DNA from: Streptomyces sp. CB09001 | GTDB lineage: Bacteria; Actinomycetota; Actinomycetes; Streptomycetales; Streptomycetaceae | Reading direction: 5' to 3' | Assembly: GCF_003369795.1 (NCBI RefSeq) | Contig: NZ_CP026730.1 | Coordinates: forward strand, 1,364,001 to 1,428,000 | DNA length: 64,000 nt | In this document: piece by piece, positions 26,681-37,004 of the stretch | Position numbering within the stretch: position 1 is the stretch's first letter | How the letters are laid out: each line of letters begins with the position of its first letter | The notes under the pieces: model-generated | What the model saw: the letters and a program-made list of their open reading frames with translations, nothing else | Told to the model about the DNA's origin: nothing | The model's database searches: none | Translations under genes and position numbers: made by a program

Positions 26681-28333
26681 TCACGCCCGCCCGCACAGCT
26701 CCCGGTAGGCGGCGACCAGCGCGGCCGTGGAGGCGTCCAGTCCCGGCACCTCCGCGCCCTCGCTCAGCGCCGGCTCCACCCGCTTGGCCAGCACCTTGCC
26801 CAGCTCCACACCCCACTGGTCGAACGAATCCACGTTCCAGACCGCGCCCTGGACGAACACCTTGTGCTCGTACAGCGCGACGAGCTGTCCCAGCACCGAC
26901 GGGGTCAGCTCGCGGGCGAGGATCGTCGTCGTCGGATGATTGCCGCGGAAGGTCTTGTGCGGGACCAGTTCCTCGGGCACTCCCTCCGCGCGTACCTCGT
27001 CCGGGGTCTTGCCGAGGGCGAGGGCCTGGGTCTGTGCGAAGAAGTTGGCCATCAGCAGGTCGTGCTGCGCCTTCAGCTCCTCGCTCAGTTCGCCCACGGG
27101 CCGGGCGAAGCCGATGAAGTCCGCGGGGATCAGCTTGGTGCCCTGGTGGATGAGCTGGTAGTAGGCGTGCTGCCCGTTGGTGCCCGGCGTGCCCCACACC
27201 ACCGGCCCGGTCTGCCACTCCACCACATTCCCGTCCCGGTCGACGGACTTGCCGTTGGACTCCATGTCGAGCTGCTGGAGATAGGCGGTGAACTTCGACA
27301 GGTAGTGCGAGTACGGCAGCACCGCATGCGACTGCGCGCCCAGGAAGTCGCCGTACCAGATCCCCAACAGACCCATCAGCAGCGGCACGTTGGACTCGGC
27401 GGGGGCGTTGCGGAAGTGCTCGTCGACCAGGTGGAAGCCGTCGAGCATCTCCCGGAAGCGGTCCGGGCCGATGGCGACCATCAGGGAGAGTCCGATGGCC
27501 GAGTCGAAGGAGTACCGGCCGCCGACCCAGTCCCAGAACTCGAACATGTTGGCCGGGTCGATGCCGAAGCCGGAGACCTTCTCGGCGTTGGTCGACAGGG
27601 CCACGAAGTGCTTCGCGACCGCGGCCTCGTCACCGAGCGCGTCCAGCAGCCACGAGCGCGCCGAGGTGGCGTTGGTGATCGTCTCGATGGTGGTGAAGGT
27701 CTTGGAGGCGATGACGAACAGCGTCTCCGCCGGGTCCAGGTCCCGGACCGCCTCGTGCAGGTCGGCGCCGTCCACGTTGGACACGAAGCGGAACGTGAGC
27801 GAGCGGTCGGTGAAGGCCCGCAGCGCCTCGTAGGCCATCGCGGGACCGAGGTCGGAGCCGCCGATGCCGATGTTGACGACGTTCCTGATGCGCCTGCCGG
27901 TGTGACCGGTCCACTCGCCGGAGCGGACCCGGTCGGCGAAGCCGGCCATCTTGTCGAGTACGGCGTGCACCCTGGGAACGACGTTCTCGCCGTCGACCTC
28001 GATCACCGCGTCCCGCGGGGCGCGCAGCGCGGTGTGCAGCACCGCCCGGTCCTCGGTGATGTTGATGCGCTCACCGCGGAACATCGCGTCGCGCAGCCCG
28101 AACACACCGGTCGCGGCGGCCAGCTCCTGGAGCAGCCGCAGGGTCTCGTCGGTGGCGAGGTGCTTGGAGTGGTCGACGTGCAGGTCTCCCACGCCGAGCG
28201 TCCAGCCGGTGCCGCGCCCCGGGTCGGCGGCGAACAGCTCGCGCAGCCGCACCTCGCCGAGCTGCTCGCGGTGCTTGACCAGCGCGGCCCACTCGGGCGT
28301 CTGGTGGAGCCTGGTACGGCCGTCTGCGTTCAT
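26681..28333 (-). CDS. pgi: Glucose-6-phosphate isomerase
   Basis: A 550-residue PGI with both family signatures: the first in the segment [31 protein letters not shown], the second near [19 protein letters not shown], plus [22 protein letters not shown]. It interconverts glucose-6- and fructose-6-phosphate. ATG 28333 gives [18 protein letters not shown] and the usual length; a longer open frame adds 20 unconserved residues. It is convergent with the pentose phosphate operon. Confidence 0.95.
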   Translation of the reverse strand: MNADGRTRLHQTPEWAALVKHREQLGEVRLRELFAADPGRGTGWTLGVGDLHVDHSKHLATDETLRLLQELAAATGVFGLRDAMFRGERINITEDRAVLHTALRAPRDAVIEVDGENVVPRVHAVLDKMAGFADRVRSGEWTGHTGRRIRNVVNIGIGGSDLGPAMAYEALRAFTDRSLTFRFVSNVDGADLHEAVRDLDPAETLFVIASKTFTTIETITNATSARSWLLDALGDEAAVAKHFVALSTNAEKVSGFGIDPANMFEFWDWVGGRYSFDSAIGLSLMVAIGPDRFREMLDGFHLVDEHFRNAPAESNVPLLMGLLGIWYGDFLGAQSHAVLPYSHYLSKFTAYLQQLDMESNGKSVDRDGNVVEWQTGPVVWGTPGTNGQHAYYQLIHQGTKLIPADFIGFARPVGELSEELKAQHDLLMANFFAQTQALALGKTPDEVRAEGVPEELVPHKTFRGNHPTTTILARELTPSVLGQLVALYEHKVFVQGAVWNVDSFDQWGVELGKVLAKRVEPALSEGAEVPGLDASTAALVAAYRELCGRA

Positions 28334-28364
28334 GTCGGACGTCAGCCTTCTTCCTTGGGTGTCC

Positions 28365-28387
28365 CAGCTGTCCCGGCTGTACAGCTG
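28365..28387. terminator. Weak hairpin between the rbpA paralogue and pgi
   Basis: CAGCTGT (28365-28371) and ACAGCTG (28381-28387) can form a seven-pair stem with a nine-base loop. It lies downstream of the rbpA-family gene and inside the pgi leader on the same strand, so it could act as a weak terminator or be a pgi leader element. Confidence 0.35.
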
Positions 28388-28449
28388 TTCCAACCTAAGT
28401 GATCAGGAGTGAAGGCGGCCTACGGAGACGGAAACCGACGAGGTACGGC

Positions 28450-28785
28450 CTAGATCTCGCCGCGCAGTTTGGCGAGTGCCTCGGCGAGGATCGCCTCGCC
28501 GTCCGCGTCGCTGCGGCGTTCGCGCACGTACGCGAGGTGGGTCTTGTAGGGCTCGGTGCGCGGCGGGTCCGGGGGGTTGTCCCGGTCCTGTCCGGCGGGG
28601 AAGCCGCAGCGCGGGCAGTCCCAGGTCTCCGGGACCTGGGCGTCGCTCGCGAAGCTCGGCTGTGTCTCGTGTCCGTTGGAGCACCAGAAGGAGATGCGCA
28701 GACGCGGCGCTGACTCGCCACGCTCGGCCTCGCCCATCGGCCCCGCCCCGACCCGGCTTCCCCGGATCGCGTTGCCACTTGCCAC
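28450..28785 (-). CDS. RbpA-family RNA polymerase-binding protein (paralogue)
   Basis: A 111-residue protein. The zinc-type ligands C35, H39, C57 and C60 lie in FWCSNGHETQPSF and WDCPRCGFP. A polar linker follows, then KTHLAYVRERRSDADGEAILAEALAKLRGEI, matching the sigma-interacting helical end of RbpA (THWDML.ERR.....L). RbpA stabilises promoter complexes with HrdB-class sigma factors. The sequence is clearly diverged from classic Streptomyces RbpA as I remember it and probably is the second copy (RbpB). GTG 28785 has GGGAG nine bases ahead. Confidence 0.85.
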   Translation of the reverse strand: MASGNAIRGSRVGAGPMGEAERGESAPRLRISFWCSNGHETQPSFASDAQVPETWDCPRCGFPAGQDRDNPPDPPRTEPYKTHLAYVRERRSDADGEAILAEALAKLRGEI

Positions 28786-28851
28786 GGTCGTAACTCCCTG
28801 CGTGATGGTGCCGCAAAGCGAGTCGGCGTTTCGCTTCGCTGCGAGCGCCTC

Positions 28852-28879
28852 AGTCTACGTAAGGCCCAACGCGCGTCCA
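28852..28879 (-). promoter_or_regulatory. Probable promoter of the rbpA paralogue
   Basis: On the minus strand TGGACG (28879-28874), a 16-bp spacer and TAGACT (28857-28852). This gives a leader of about 60 bases. The -35 is a partial match; the -10 is good. Confidence 0.45.
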
Positions 28880-28913
28880 GTATTTGGAGTTACAAGCTCC
28901 AGTGCACAGACGC

Positions 28914-28962
28914 AAGCCCCATGATAGGCGGCGCGCCGAGGCGCGTACCGGACATGGGGCTT
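28914..28962 (-). terminator. Terminator after secG
   Basis: Ten-base arms AAGCCCCATG (28914-28923) and CATGGGGCTT (28953-28962) enclose a 29-base loop with its own GCGCGCC-rich fold. It lies 36 bp past the secG stop on the minus strand. Confidence 0.6.
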
Positions 28963-28998
28963 TACGTGCACAAGTGTGTGACGGGGCGACGGGACCCC

Positions 28999-29235
28999 TC
29001 AGCTGTCGGCCTTCATGAGCAGTCCGAGCACCATGATGCAGGCGAACCAGGCCAGACCGACCACGACGGTGATCCGGTCGAGGTTGCGCTCGGCGACCGA
29101 GGAGCCGCCGACGGACGACTGCATGCCGCCACCGAACATGTCGGAGAGACCGCCGCCCTTCCCCTTGTGCATCAGCACCAGCAGCATCAGCAGCAGGCTG
29201 AAGACGATCAGGGCGATCGAGAACCCCAAAACCAC
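28999..29235 (-). CDS. secG: Preprotein translocase subunit SecG
   Basis: A 78-residue SecG: a first hydrophobic helix VVLGFSIALIVFSLLLMLLVLMH, the cytoplasmic glycine-rich loop KGKGGGLSDMFGGGMQSSVGGSSVAERNLDRIT, and a second helix VVVGLAWFACIMVLGLLM. It is the auxiliary subunit of the SecYEG channel. GTG 29235 is chosen because it starts at the conserved first helix and has GAGGAAG upstream; the longer open frame adds unconserved Arg-rich sequence. It stands behind tpiA as in many actinobacteria. Confidence 0.93.
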   Translation of the reverse strand: MVLGFSIALIVFSLLLMLLVLMHKGKGGGLSDMFGGGMQSSVGGSSVAERNLDRITVVVGLAWFACIMVLGLLMKADS

Positions 29236-29270
29236 GGCTGGACCAACTTCCTCGGATTCGGATGAACGAC

Positions 29271-29303
29271 GGGGGCACGGTGACAGCAGGCCACCATGCC
29301 CCC
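29271..29303 (-). terminator. Hairpin between tpiA and secG
   Basis: GGGGGCACGGTG (29271-29282) pairs with CACCATGCCCCC (29292-29303) with one mismatch and a nine-base loop. It lies about 36 bp before the secG start. A second eight-pair hairpin (CCGGTCGA/TCGACCGG, 29340-29363) directly follows tpiA. One or both could terminate tpiA transcripts partially. Confidence 0.5.
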
Positions 29304-29370
29304 GCAAGGGTACGACGTATCGCCGCCAGCGCATACTCACCGGTCGATCTGCCTCTCGACCGGGCGCCTG

Positions 29371-30147
29371 CTACTGGTCGCGGAAGCGGACGATCTTGAC
29401 GAACTCGTCCGAGTCCAGCGAGGCACCGCCGACCAGGGCGCCGTCGATGTCGGGCTTCGCCATGATCTCGGCGACGTTGCCGGACTTGACGGAGCCGCCG
29501 TACTGGATGCGGACCCGGTCGGCCAGCTCCTGGGAGTACAGCTCGGCGAGCTTGCCGCGGATCGCCCCGCAGACCTCCTGGGCGTCGTCGGCGCCGCAGA
29601 CCTTGCCGGTGCCGATGGCCCACACGGGCTCGTAGGCGATCACGACGGACTCGGCCTGCTCGGCCGGGAGGTCCTTGAGGCCGCCCTCGACCTGGGCGAG
29701 GGTGTGCTCGACGTGGTTGCCCGCCTCGCGGACGTCCAGCTCCTCGCCGACGCACAGGATCGGGGTCAGACCGTGCTTGTAGGCGGCCTTGACCTTGGCG
29801 TTCACGATCTCGTCGGTCTCGGCGTGGTACTGCCGGCGCTCCGAGTGGCCGACGGCCACGTACGTGCACTTCAGCTTGGCCAGCATCGGGCCCGAGATCT
29901 CGCCGGTGTAGGCGCCGCCGTCGTGCGCGGAGATGTCCTGGGCACCGTACTTGATCTTGAGCTTGTCCCCGTCGACCAGGGTCTGCACGGAGCGCAGGTC
30001 GGTGAAGGGGGCGAGGACGGCGACCTCGACGGCGTCGTAGTCCTTGTCCGCGAGGGCGAAGGCGAGTTTCTGGACGTGGGCGATGGCCTCGAGGTGGTTG
30101 AGGTTCATCTTCCAGTTGCCCGCCATCAGCGGCGTGCGGGTGGTCAT
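29371..30147 (-). CDS. tpiA: Triosephosphate isomerase
   Basis: A 258-residue TIM. The catalytic residues are K13 in AGNWKMN, H101 in VAVGHSERR and E173 in [28 protein letters not shown] closes the phosphate-binding end. It interconverts dihydroxyacetone phosphate and glyceraldehyde-3-phosphate. It starts only five bases after the pgk stop, so the two are cotranscribed. Confidence 0.96.
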   Translation of the reverse strand: MTTRTPLMAGNWKMNLNHLEAIAHVQKLAFALADKDYDAVEVAVLAPFTDLRSVQTLVDGDKLKIKYGAQDISAHDGGAYTGEISGPMLAKLKCTYVAVGHSERRQYHAETDEIVNAKVKAAYKHGLTPILCVGEELDVREAGNHVEHTLAQVEGGLKDLPAEQAESVVIAYEPVWAIGTGKVCGADDAQEVCGAIRGKLAELYSQELADRVRIQYGGSVKSGNVAEIMAKPDIDGALVGGASLDSDEFVKIVRFRDQ

Positions 30148-30152
30148 CGGGG

Positions 30153-31364
30153 TCAGTCCTCCAGTGCGGCGAGGCCGGGGAGCGTCTTGCCCTCGAGGTA
30201 TTCGAGGGAGGCGCCGCCGCCGGTCGAGATGTGGCCGAATGCGTTCTCGTCGAAGCCGAGCGTGCGCACGGCGGCGGCGGAGTCGCCGCCGCCGACCACG
30301 GTGAAGCCCGGGGCGTCGACGAGGGCCTGGGCGACCGTCTTGGTGCCCTCGGCGTAGTCGGGGTGCTCGAAGACGCCCATGGGACCGTTCCAGAAGACGG
30401 TGCCGGCGTCGGCGAGCTTGGACGCGTACAGCTTGCGGGACTCGGGACCGATGTCCAGGCCCATCCGGTCCGCCGGGACGGCGTCCGCGGCGACGGTGGT
30501 GGCGTTGGCCGGGGCCTTGGTCTTCAGGTCCGGGAACTCGGGCCCGACCACGACGTCGACGGGCAGGACCAGCTCGACGCCGTTCTTCTCGGCGCGCTCC
30601 ATGTACTCCTTGACGGCCGGGATCTGGTCCTCCTGGAGGAGGGAGATGCCGACCTCGTACCCCTTAGCCTTGAGGAAGGTGTACGCCATGCCGCCGCCGA
30701 TGAGGATCCGGTCGGCCTTGCCGAGCAGCTGGTCGATGACGGCGAGCTTGTCGGAGACCTTGGCGCCGCCGAGGGCGACGACGTACGGGCGCTTGACGTC
30801 GTCGGTGAGCTTCTTGAGGACGCCGACCTCGGTGGCGATGAGGTACCCGGCGTAGTGCGGAAGCCGCTTCGGCAGGTCGAAGACGGAGGCGTGCTTGCGG
30901 TGCACCGCGCCGAAGCCGTCGCCGACGTAGACGTCCGCGAGGCCGGCCAGCTTGTCGGCGAAGGCGGCACGCTCGGCGTCGTCCTTGCTGGTCTCGCCCG
31001 CGTTGAACCGCAGGTTCTCGATGACGGCGACCCGGCCGTCGGCGAGGCCGGAGACGGCGGCCTCGGCGGAGGCGCCGACCGTGTCCTCGGCGAAGGCGAC
31101 GTCGGCGCCGAGCAGTTCACCGAGGCGGGCGGCGGCCGGGGCGAGGGAGAAGGCGGGGTCCGGGGCGCCCTTGGGGCGGCCCAGGTGCGAGGCGACGATC
31201 ACGCGGGCGCCCGCGTCGGCCAGCGCCTTGACGGTGGGCACTACCGCGCGGATGCGGCCGTCGTCGGTGATGGTGGTGCCGTCCAGCGGGACGTTCAGGT
31301 CGGCGCGGACGAAGACGCGCTTGCCCGCGACGCCTTCGGAGAGCAGTTCGTCGATCGTCTTCAA
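30153..31364 (-). CDS. pgk: Phosphoglycerate kinase
   Basis: A 403-residue PGK with the N-terminal substrate-binding signature [25 protein letters not shown], and the C-terminal nucleotide part [12 protein letters not shown] and [21 protein letters not shown]. It makes ATP from 1,3-bisphosphoglycerate. It sits between gap and tpiA, but a strong hairpin lies between gap and pgk, so pgk-tpiA may also have its own promoter. Confidence 0.96.
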   Translation of the reverse strand: MKTIDELLSEGVAGKRVFVRADLNVPLDGTTITDDGRIRAVVPTVKALADAGARVIVASHLGRPKGAPDPAFSLAPAAARLGELLGADVAFAEDTVGASAEAAVSGLADGRVAVIENLRFNAGETSKDDAERAAFADKLAGLADVYVGDGFGAVHRKHASVFDLPKRLPHYAGYLIATEVGVLKKLTDDVKRPYVVALGGAKVSDKLAVIDQLLGKADRILIGGGMAYTFLKAKGYEVGISLLQEDQIPAVKEYMERAEKNGVELVLPVDVVVGPEFPDLKTKAPANATTVAADAVPADRMGLDIGPESRKLYASKLADAGTVFWNGPMGVFEHPDYAEGTKTVAQALVDAPGFTVVGGGDSAAAVRTLGFDENAFGHISTGGGASLEYLEGKTLPGLAALED

Positions 31365-31429
31365 GAGGGCTCCTGGGTTCTCGGATCGCTCGTGATCCTA
31401 CGAGGGCTGGTGGCGGCGGACGCGACGCA

Positions 31430-31465
31430 GGGCCCGGGCAGCGCGACCTTGCGCTGCCCGAGCCC
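31430..31465 (-). terminator. Terminator or attenuator between gap and pgk
   Basis: Fifteen-base arms 31430-31444 and 31451-31465 (GGGCCCGGGCAGCGC with GCGCTGCCCGAGCCC), one mismatch, loop GACCTT, 34 bp after the gap stop on the minus strand. It may set gap expression above that of pgk-tpiA. Confidence 0.75.
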
Positions 31466-31498
31466 TGCTACCGCATCGAGGTGCCTTGCTGAAGTCGA

Positions 31499-32704
<1,206 letters not shown>

Positions 32705-32736
32705 CTACACCGGGTCAGTCCCCCGCACACCCGGAT

Positions 32737-35736
32737 TCACTCGTCCAGGGCACGCAGCGCCTGCCGGACCAGTGCCGCGCGGGCGGCCGGTTCGGCGAGG
32801 TGCTCCAGTCCGAAGCCGAGCAGCACGGTGTCGTCCGTGGTGACGGCGCCGTAGGTCTGGAACAGGGTCCCGGTGCGGGTCCAGTCCTTCAGGACGGCGG
32901 GGCTGCCCGCGGGCGGTCCGGAGACCCGCCAGGCGCCCAGCGAGGTCTCGAAGCCCTCGGTCTGCGCCGCCGTGCCCCCGACGACCAGGGAGGCCTCGTC
33001 GGCGAGGACGCCGCGGCCGCCGCTGCCGGGGTCGGTGACGTAGGCGATCGACAGCTCCACGGACTTCCCGGCGTAGGCGCTCAGGTCGAACTCGACCTGC
33101 TTCCAGCCGCCCGAGGAACCGGTGAGGCTGTTCCACTGCCCGGTGGTGCCGGTCGCGGTGCAGCCGTCGTCGGACAGGGTCAGGTAGTGCGCCAGCCAGG
33201 GGTGCCCGGCCAGGTAGAACCCGGCCGCGCACTCGGCGGGCACGGCCGTGCCGGTGGCGCCGTTCGCCTCGGGCAGCGTGGTCCAGTCGTCGGCGCCGGT
33301 GGTGTGCGCCTCGACCAGGGCGTTGTCGTAGCCGCGCTCGGTGTCCCACAGCAACTGGGTGCGGAGCGTGGGGCGGTCGGCGGCGGTGACACTCGTGAGG
33401 TCGACGGTGCGGGTGAGGCGCTTGTAGGCGTCGTCGGTGTGGACGGCGGCGGCCATCCACTCCCCCGCGTAGGGCCCGTACGGGTTGACCGTGCCGGCGA
33501 ACTTCCCGGCGCCCGCGCTCGCGAACTGCGGGTAGGTGCCGGGGTCCAGCTCGTCGGAGGTCACGCTGTAGGCGCCGGCGGCGTCCAGCGGGTTGCCGGG
33601 GGCGTCGCCGAGGGTGCCGTCGGCCTTGTCGAGCTTGCCGGAGCCGGTGAATCCGGTGGCGTCCGGGGTGGCGGTGCGGGTGTAGGCGCCCAGGTAGTAC
33701 TGGCTGAAGTCGTCGGAGAGGGTGCCGCCGCCGAGGTCGACGTCGCCGCCCGCCTGCTCGCCGGCCTCGATCAGCCTGCCGCCCTCGTTGAGGAAGGCGC
33801 GCAGCTGGAGCTGGGTGGCGTTGCCGGGCACCGCGGCACCCGTGTAGTGGACGACGGTGCCGAAGTGGCCGAGGACGCCGAGCGCGTCGGGGGCGCCCTG
33901 GGTGGCGACGTCCCAGACGGCCGCCCGCTCGCCGCTTGCCCGGAGAGCGTCGACGTAGGTCTGGGCCTGCGTGGCCTTCGCGCCCTCCTCGGCGACGACG
34001 AGGACGTCGGCGCGGGGCCGCTCGGCGACGGTGTACGTGAAGTGCTCGCTCTCGGTGCGGTTGCCGTGCTTGCCGCTTTCTCCACGCCGGTCGTGGCTGT
34101 CGTGGGTTCCGCGCGGTGTCTCGCCGGTGAACCAGACCTCGACGCGGTCGCCGGGGTCGGCACCCCTGACCTTGGCCCGGTACTCGTCGAAGTAGAGGTT
34201 GTCCTCACCGCCGTACGTCTCACCGCCCCGCCAGGGTCGCAGCGTCGCGTCGTGCGTGCGTCCGCCGTTGACGCGGTACTTCAGCTCCTTGTCGCGCACG
34301 GACTTGCGTACGACGACGGAGACCTCCTGGTCGGCGCCGCGCGCGTAGGAGGTGGTGAAGGGGGCGGGGGTGAAGTCGGCGGCGTCCAGGCCGACCGAGG
34401 AGGACGGCCGGTCGGGGTGGGCGGCGGTCTCGGCGACGGAGAGCGCGAACGGGATGTTCTTGGCGAACTCCTGCTGGATCAGCTTCTCGTCGTCGGGGAA
34501 GTTGAAGCCGGACTGGCAGTCGCGCGCGTTCCACTGGTCGTCGGGGTCCACGTCGGAGGCCGTCTTGCAGGTCGACATCTCCGGGGTGAACATCGCCATG
34601 CCGTTGACGTTGGCCGCGTGCCCGTCGGCCTCGCCGTTGGTGGTGTACAGCTCCGAGGAGACCTGCGGGTGGTAACCGGGGATCGCGGAGTTGTCGGGGG
34701 TGCCGGCCAGCGCCTTGTAGAGGACGTCGTCGGGGGTGTTGGTGGCCACCTGCCAGCCGACACCGTAGAGGAGGAGTTCGGCGGCGGAGTGGTAGTTGAT
34801 GCCGTACGTGAAGCCGATGCGCTTCTGGAAGGCGTCCAGCGCCTTGGTCTCCGGCTCGGAGCCGGGACTCGCCCCGCGGTAGGTCTCGCTGGTGGGGTTG
34901 GGGGACGAGCCCTCGTCGTCGTAGCCCCACTTGTAGGCGAAGTTGCGGTTGAGGTCGACGCCGTCGCCGGTGCTGATGGTGCCGTCGCCGTTGACGTCGC
35001 GCAGGTTCTTGCGCCAGAGGCGGTTGTCGGTGCCCTCGAAGGTGTAGTCGTAGCCGTCGGGGTTGGCCGACAGGACGAACCACAGCTCGGTGGAGTCGAC
35101 GATCTTCCTGATCCGCCGGTCCTTCTTGTAGTTGTCCAGGTAGTGGTGCATCAGCCGCCGGGTCATCTCCGGGGTGATCCACTCACGCGCGTGCTGGTTG
35201 GACATGTAGAGGACGGACGGCTTGGAGCCGTCCTTCGACTTCTTCGCGTGCCTGGTGAGCTTGAGCGCCAAAATGTCCTGGCCCCGCACGGTCTTCCCGA
35301 TGGAGACGACCTTGGTCAGACCGGGATTCTGCTGGGCGGTCCGCAGGATCTCCTCGCGCAGGCCGCCACTGCCGCTGTACGGGCGGAATACGCCGTCGGC
35401 GGCGCTCTCGACTCGCTTCTCGGCCTGGGTGGACAGGGTGTGCTCGGTGAGGTCGACGCCTTGTTCCTGCAGCGTGTCGGCCTGCTTCTCGGTGAGGTAC
35501 AGCTCGACGGCGGCGGTTCCCCGGTCGGGTACCTGCTCACCGAGTTCGTGGCCGTCCTGGCCGGTGGCCAGCAGCAGGGGTACCTGCTCCCGGGTGACGT
35601 CGGCGCGGAAGACCTTCACTTCGTTCGCGTCCGGGGTCCCCGGGTCCGCGGGTTGTGCCTGGGCGATGGGCGCGAAGCTCGCTCCGCCGATCAGGAGCGC
35701 GCCGACAGCGAGGATCGATCTCGCTCTTCGTCTCAT
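32737..35736 (-). CDS. Large secreted M14 zinc carboxypeptidase
   Basis: A 999-residue secreted protein. A signal peptide with RRRAR start and core ILAVGALLIGGASFAPIAQA ends near residue 28, followed by a prosegment. The M14 catalytic domain has zinc ligands H182 and E185 (NQHAREWITPE) and H316 (INYHSAAELLLYG), with the general-base Glu at 386 (MFTPEMSTC). DVNGDGTISTGDGVDLN (247-263) looks like an EF-hand/dockerin-type calcium loop inside the domain. After about residue 450 there are beta-rich regions, including a segment with repeated Gly and Asp and a C-terminal jelly-roll-like part. It probably trims extracellular peptides. ATG 35736 has GGGGGG ahead and begins the signal peptide. Confidence 0.92.
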   Translation of the reverse strand: MRRRARSILAVGALLIGGASFAPIAQAQPADPGTPDANEVKVFRADVTREQVPLLLATGQDGHELGEQVPDRGTAAVELYLTEKQADTLQEQGVDLTEHTLSTQAEKRVESAADGVFRPYSGSGGLREEILRTAQQNPGLTKVVSIGKTVRGQDILALKLTRHAKKSKDGSKPSVLYMSNQHAREWITPEMTRRLMHHYLDNYKKDRRIRKIVDSTELWFVLSANPDGYDYTFEGTDNRLWRKNLRDVNGDGTISTGDGVDLNRNFAYKWGYDDEGSSPNPTSETYRGASPGSEPETKALDAFQKRIGFTYGINYHSAAELLLYGVGWQVATNTPDDVLYKALAGTPDNSAIPGYHPQVSSELYTTNGEADGHAANVNGMAMFTPEMSTCKTASDVDPDDQWNARDCQSGFNFPDDEKLIQQEFAKNIPFALSVAETAAHPDRPSSSVGLDAADFTPAPFTTSYARGADQEVSVVVRKSVRDKELKYRVNGGRTHDATLRPWRGGETYGGEDNLYFDEYRAKVRGADPGDRVEVWFTGETPRGTHDSHDRRGESGKHGNRTESEHFTYTVAERPRADVLVVAEEGAKATQAQTYVDALRASGERAAVWDVATQGAPDALGVLGHFGTVVHYTGAAVPGNATQLQLRAFLNEGGRLIEAGEQAGGDVDLGGGTLSDDFSQYYLGAYTRTATPDATGFTGSGKLDKADGTLGDAPGNPLDAAGAYSVTSDELDPGTYPQFASAGAGKFAGTVNPYGPYAGEWMAAAVHTDDAYKRLTRTVDLTSVTAADRPTLRTQLLWDTERGYDNALVEAHTTGADDWTTLPEANGATGTAVPAECAAGFYLAGHPWLAHYLTLSDDGCTATGTTGQWNSLTGSSGGWKQVEFDLSAYAGKSVELSIAYVTDPGSGGRGVLADEASLVVGGTAAQTEGFETSLGAWRVSGPPAGSPAVLKDWTRTGTLFQTYGAVTTDDTVLLGFGLEHLAEPAARAALVRQALRALDE

Positions 35737-35752
35737 GAACCCCCCTAGATGG

Positions 35753-35769
35753 GGCCTGTCCGACAGGCC
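35753..35769. promoter_or_regulatory. Palindrome in the M14 peptidase leader
   Basis: GGCCTGTC-C-GACAGGCC, perfect eight-base arms one base apart, 17 bp upstream of the peptidase ATG. It could be an operator or an RNA hairpin close to the ribosome binding site. Confidence 0.4.
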
Positions 35770-35802
35770 TGGGTCCGCCACAGTGGCGAACAGATGCCAG
35801 GC

Positions 35803-35818
35803 TCATGACAGCTCATGA
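35803..35818. promoter_or_regulatory. Paired TCATGA sites upstream of the M14 peptidase
   Basis: The six-base palindrome TCATGA occurs twice, ten bases start to start (GCTCATGACAGCTCATGA), 67-82 bp upstream of the peptidase ATG. One helical turn of spacing fits cooperative protein binding. The binding protein is unknown. Confidence 0.4.
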
Positions 35819-35850
35819 TCGAGTCAAGAGTGCGGCAAGGACACGCGAAA

Positions 35851-35887
35851 GCCGGTGCCGGTCACCCAAGTGGGCGCCGGCACTGGC
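35851..35887 (-). terminator. Possible terminator of the uvrC-whiA unit
   Basis: GCCGGTGCCG (35851-35860) pairs with CGGCACTGGC (35878-35887) including one G-T pair, with an inner CCCA/TGGG fold. It lies 124 bp past whiA on the minus strand. Confidence 0.5.
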
Positions 35888-35900
35888 TCGTTGTCCTCTT

Positions 35901-35992
35901 CCGTACGGCCCGGAATCCGTACGGCCGGGATCTGTGCGGCTCGGACCCGGACGCCTCGGATCCGTCGGGCCCGGATCCGTAGGGCTCGGAGT
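35901..35992. repeat. Degenerate tandem repeat of about 15 bp downstream of whiA
   Basis: Six head-to-tail copies of a unit close to CCGTACGGCCCGGAT, starting at 35901, 35917, 35932, 35948, 35962 and 35977 and 14-16 bp long. It fills most of the gap between the whiA stop and the downstream hairpin. No coding role is evident. Confidence 0.6.
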
Positions 35993-36011
35993 CACGGGGC
36001 GGTCGGTCCGG

Positions 36012-37004
36012 TCAGCCGACGAGGTTGTCGGCCATCTCCTCCTCGCCGAGGTTGGCGTCCGTTCCGGCGATGCCGAGGTCCGAGGCCCGCTTGTCGGCCA
36101 TGGCCAGCAGGCGGCGGATGCGTCCGGCGACGGCGTCCTTGGTCAGCGGCGGGTCGGCGAGGGCGCCCAGCTCCTCCAGGGAGGCCTGCTTGTGCTCCAT
36201 GCGCAGCCGGCCCGCCGCGGCGAGGTGCTCGGGCACGTCGTCGGCGAGGATCTCCAGGGCGCGCTGCACCCGGGCACCGGCGGCGACGGCCGCGCGGGCG
36301 GAGCGGCGCAGGTTGGCGTCGTCGAAGTTGGCGAGCCGGTTGGCGGTGGCGCGGACCTCGCGCCGCAGCCTGCGCTCCTCCCAGGCCAGCACCGAGTCGT
36401 GGGCGCCGAGCCGGGTGAGCAGCGCGCCGATCGCGTCGCCGTCGCGGACCACGACCCGGTCCACGCCGCGCACCTCGCGGGCCTTGGCGGGGATGGACAG
36501 CCGACGGGCGGCGCCGACCAGGGCGAGCGCCGCCTCGGGGCCCGGGCAGGTCACCTCCAGGGAGGAGGAGCGGCCGGGCTCGGTGAGCGAGCCGTGTGCC
36601 AGGAAGGCCCCGCGCCAGGCGGCCTCGGCGTCGCAGGTGGCCCCCGAGACCACCTGCGGCGGCAGGCCCCGGATCGGGCGGCCCCGGCCGTCCACCAGGC
36701 CGGTCTGCCGGGCCAGCTGGTCACCGCCCGCGACCACCCGGACCACGAAGCGCGAACCGCGGCGCAGCCCGCCCGGCGCCATCACGATCAGCTCCGAGCT
36801 GTGCCCGAAGATCTCCAGGATGTCCCGCTTGAGCCGACGCGCCGCGTTCCCGGTGTCCAGCTCCGCCTCGATCACGATGCGTCCGCTCACCAGGTGGAGG
36901 CCGCCGGCGAACCGCAGGACGGCGGAGACCTCCGCCTTTCTGCAGCAGGTCCGGGTGACGGGGAGCTGGGAGATCTCGCTCTTCACCGCTGCCGTCATCG
37001 CCAT
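36012..37004 (-). CDS. whiA: Sporulation regulator WhiA
   Basis: A 330-residue WhiA. The N-terminal part ([36 protein letters not shown]...[26 protein letters not shown]) is the homing-endonuclease-like fold. The C-terminal part ([42 protein letters not shown]) is the helix-turn-helix. WhiA works with WhiB to start sporulation septation in Streptomyces. It overlaps yvcK by ten bases and is the last gene of the uvrC-rapZ-yvcK-whiA run. From the literature whiA also has a developmental promoter inside the preceding gene; I cannot locate it by eye. Confidence 0.96.
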   Translation of the reverse strand: MAMTAAVKSEISQLPVTRTCCRKAEVSAVLRFAGGLHLVSGRIVIEAELDTGNAARRLKRDILEIFGHSSELIVMAPGGLRRGSRFVVRVVAGGDQLARQTGLVDGRGRPIRGLPPQVVSGATCDAEAAWRGAFLAHGSLTEPGRSSSLEVTCPGPEAALALVGAARRLSIPAKAREVRGVDRVVVRDGDAIGALLTRLGAHDSVLAWEERRLRREVRATANRLANFDDANLRRSARAAVAAGARVQRALEILADDVPEHLAAAGRLRMEHKQASLEELGALADPPLTKDAVAGRIRRLLAMADKRASDLGIAGTDANLGEEEMADNLVG

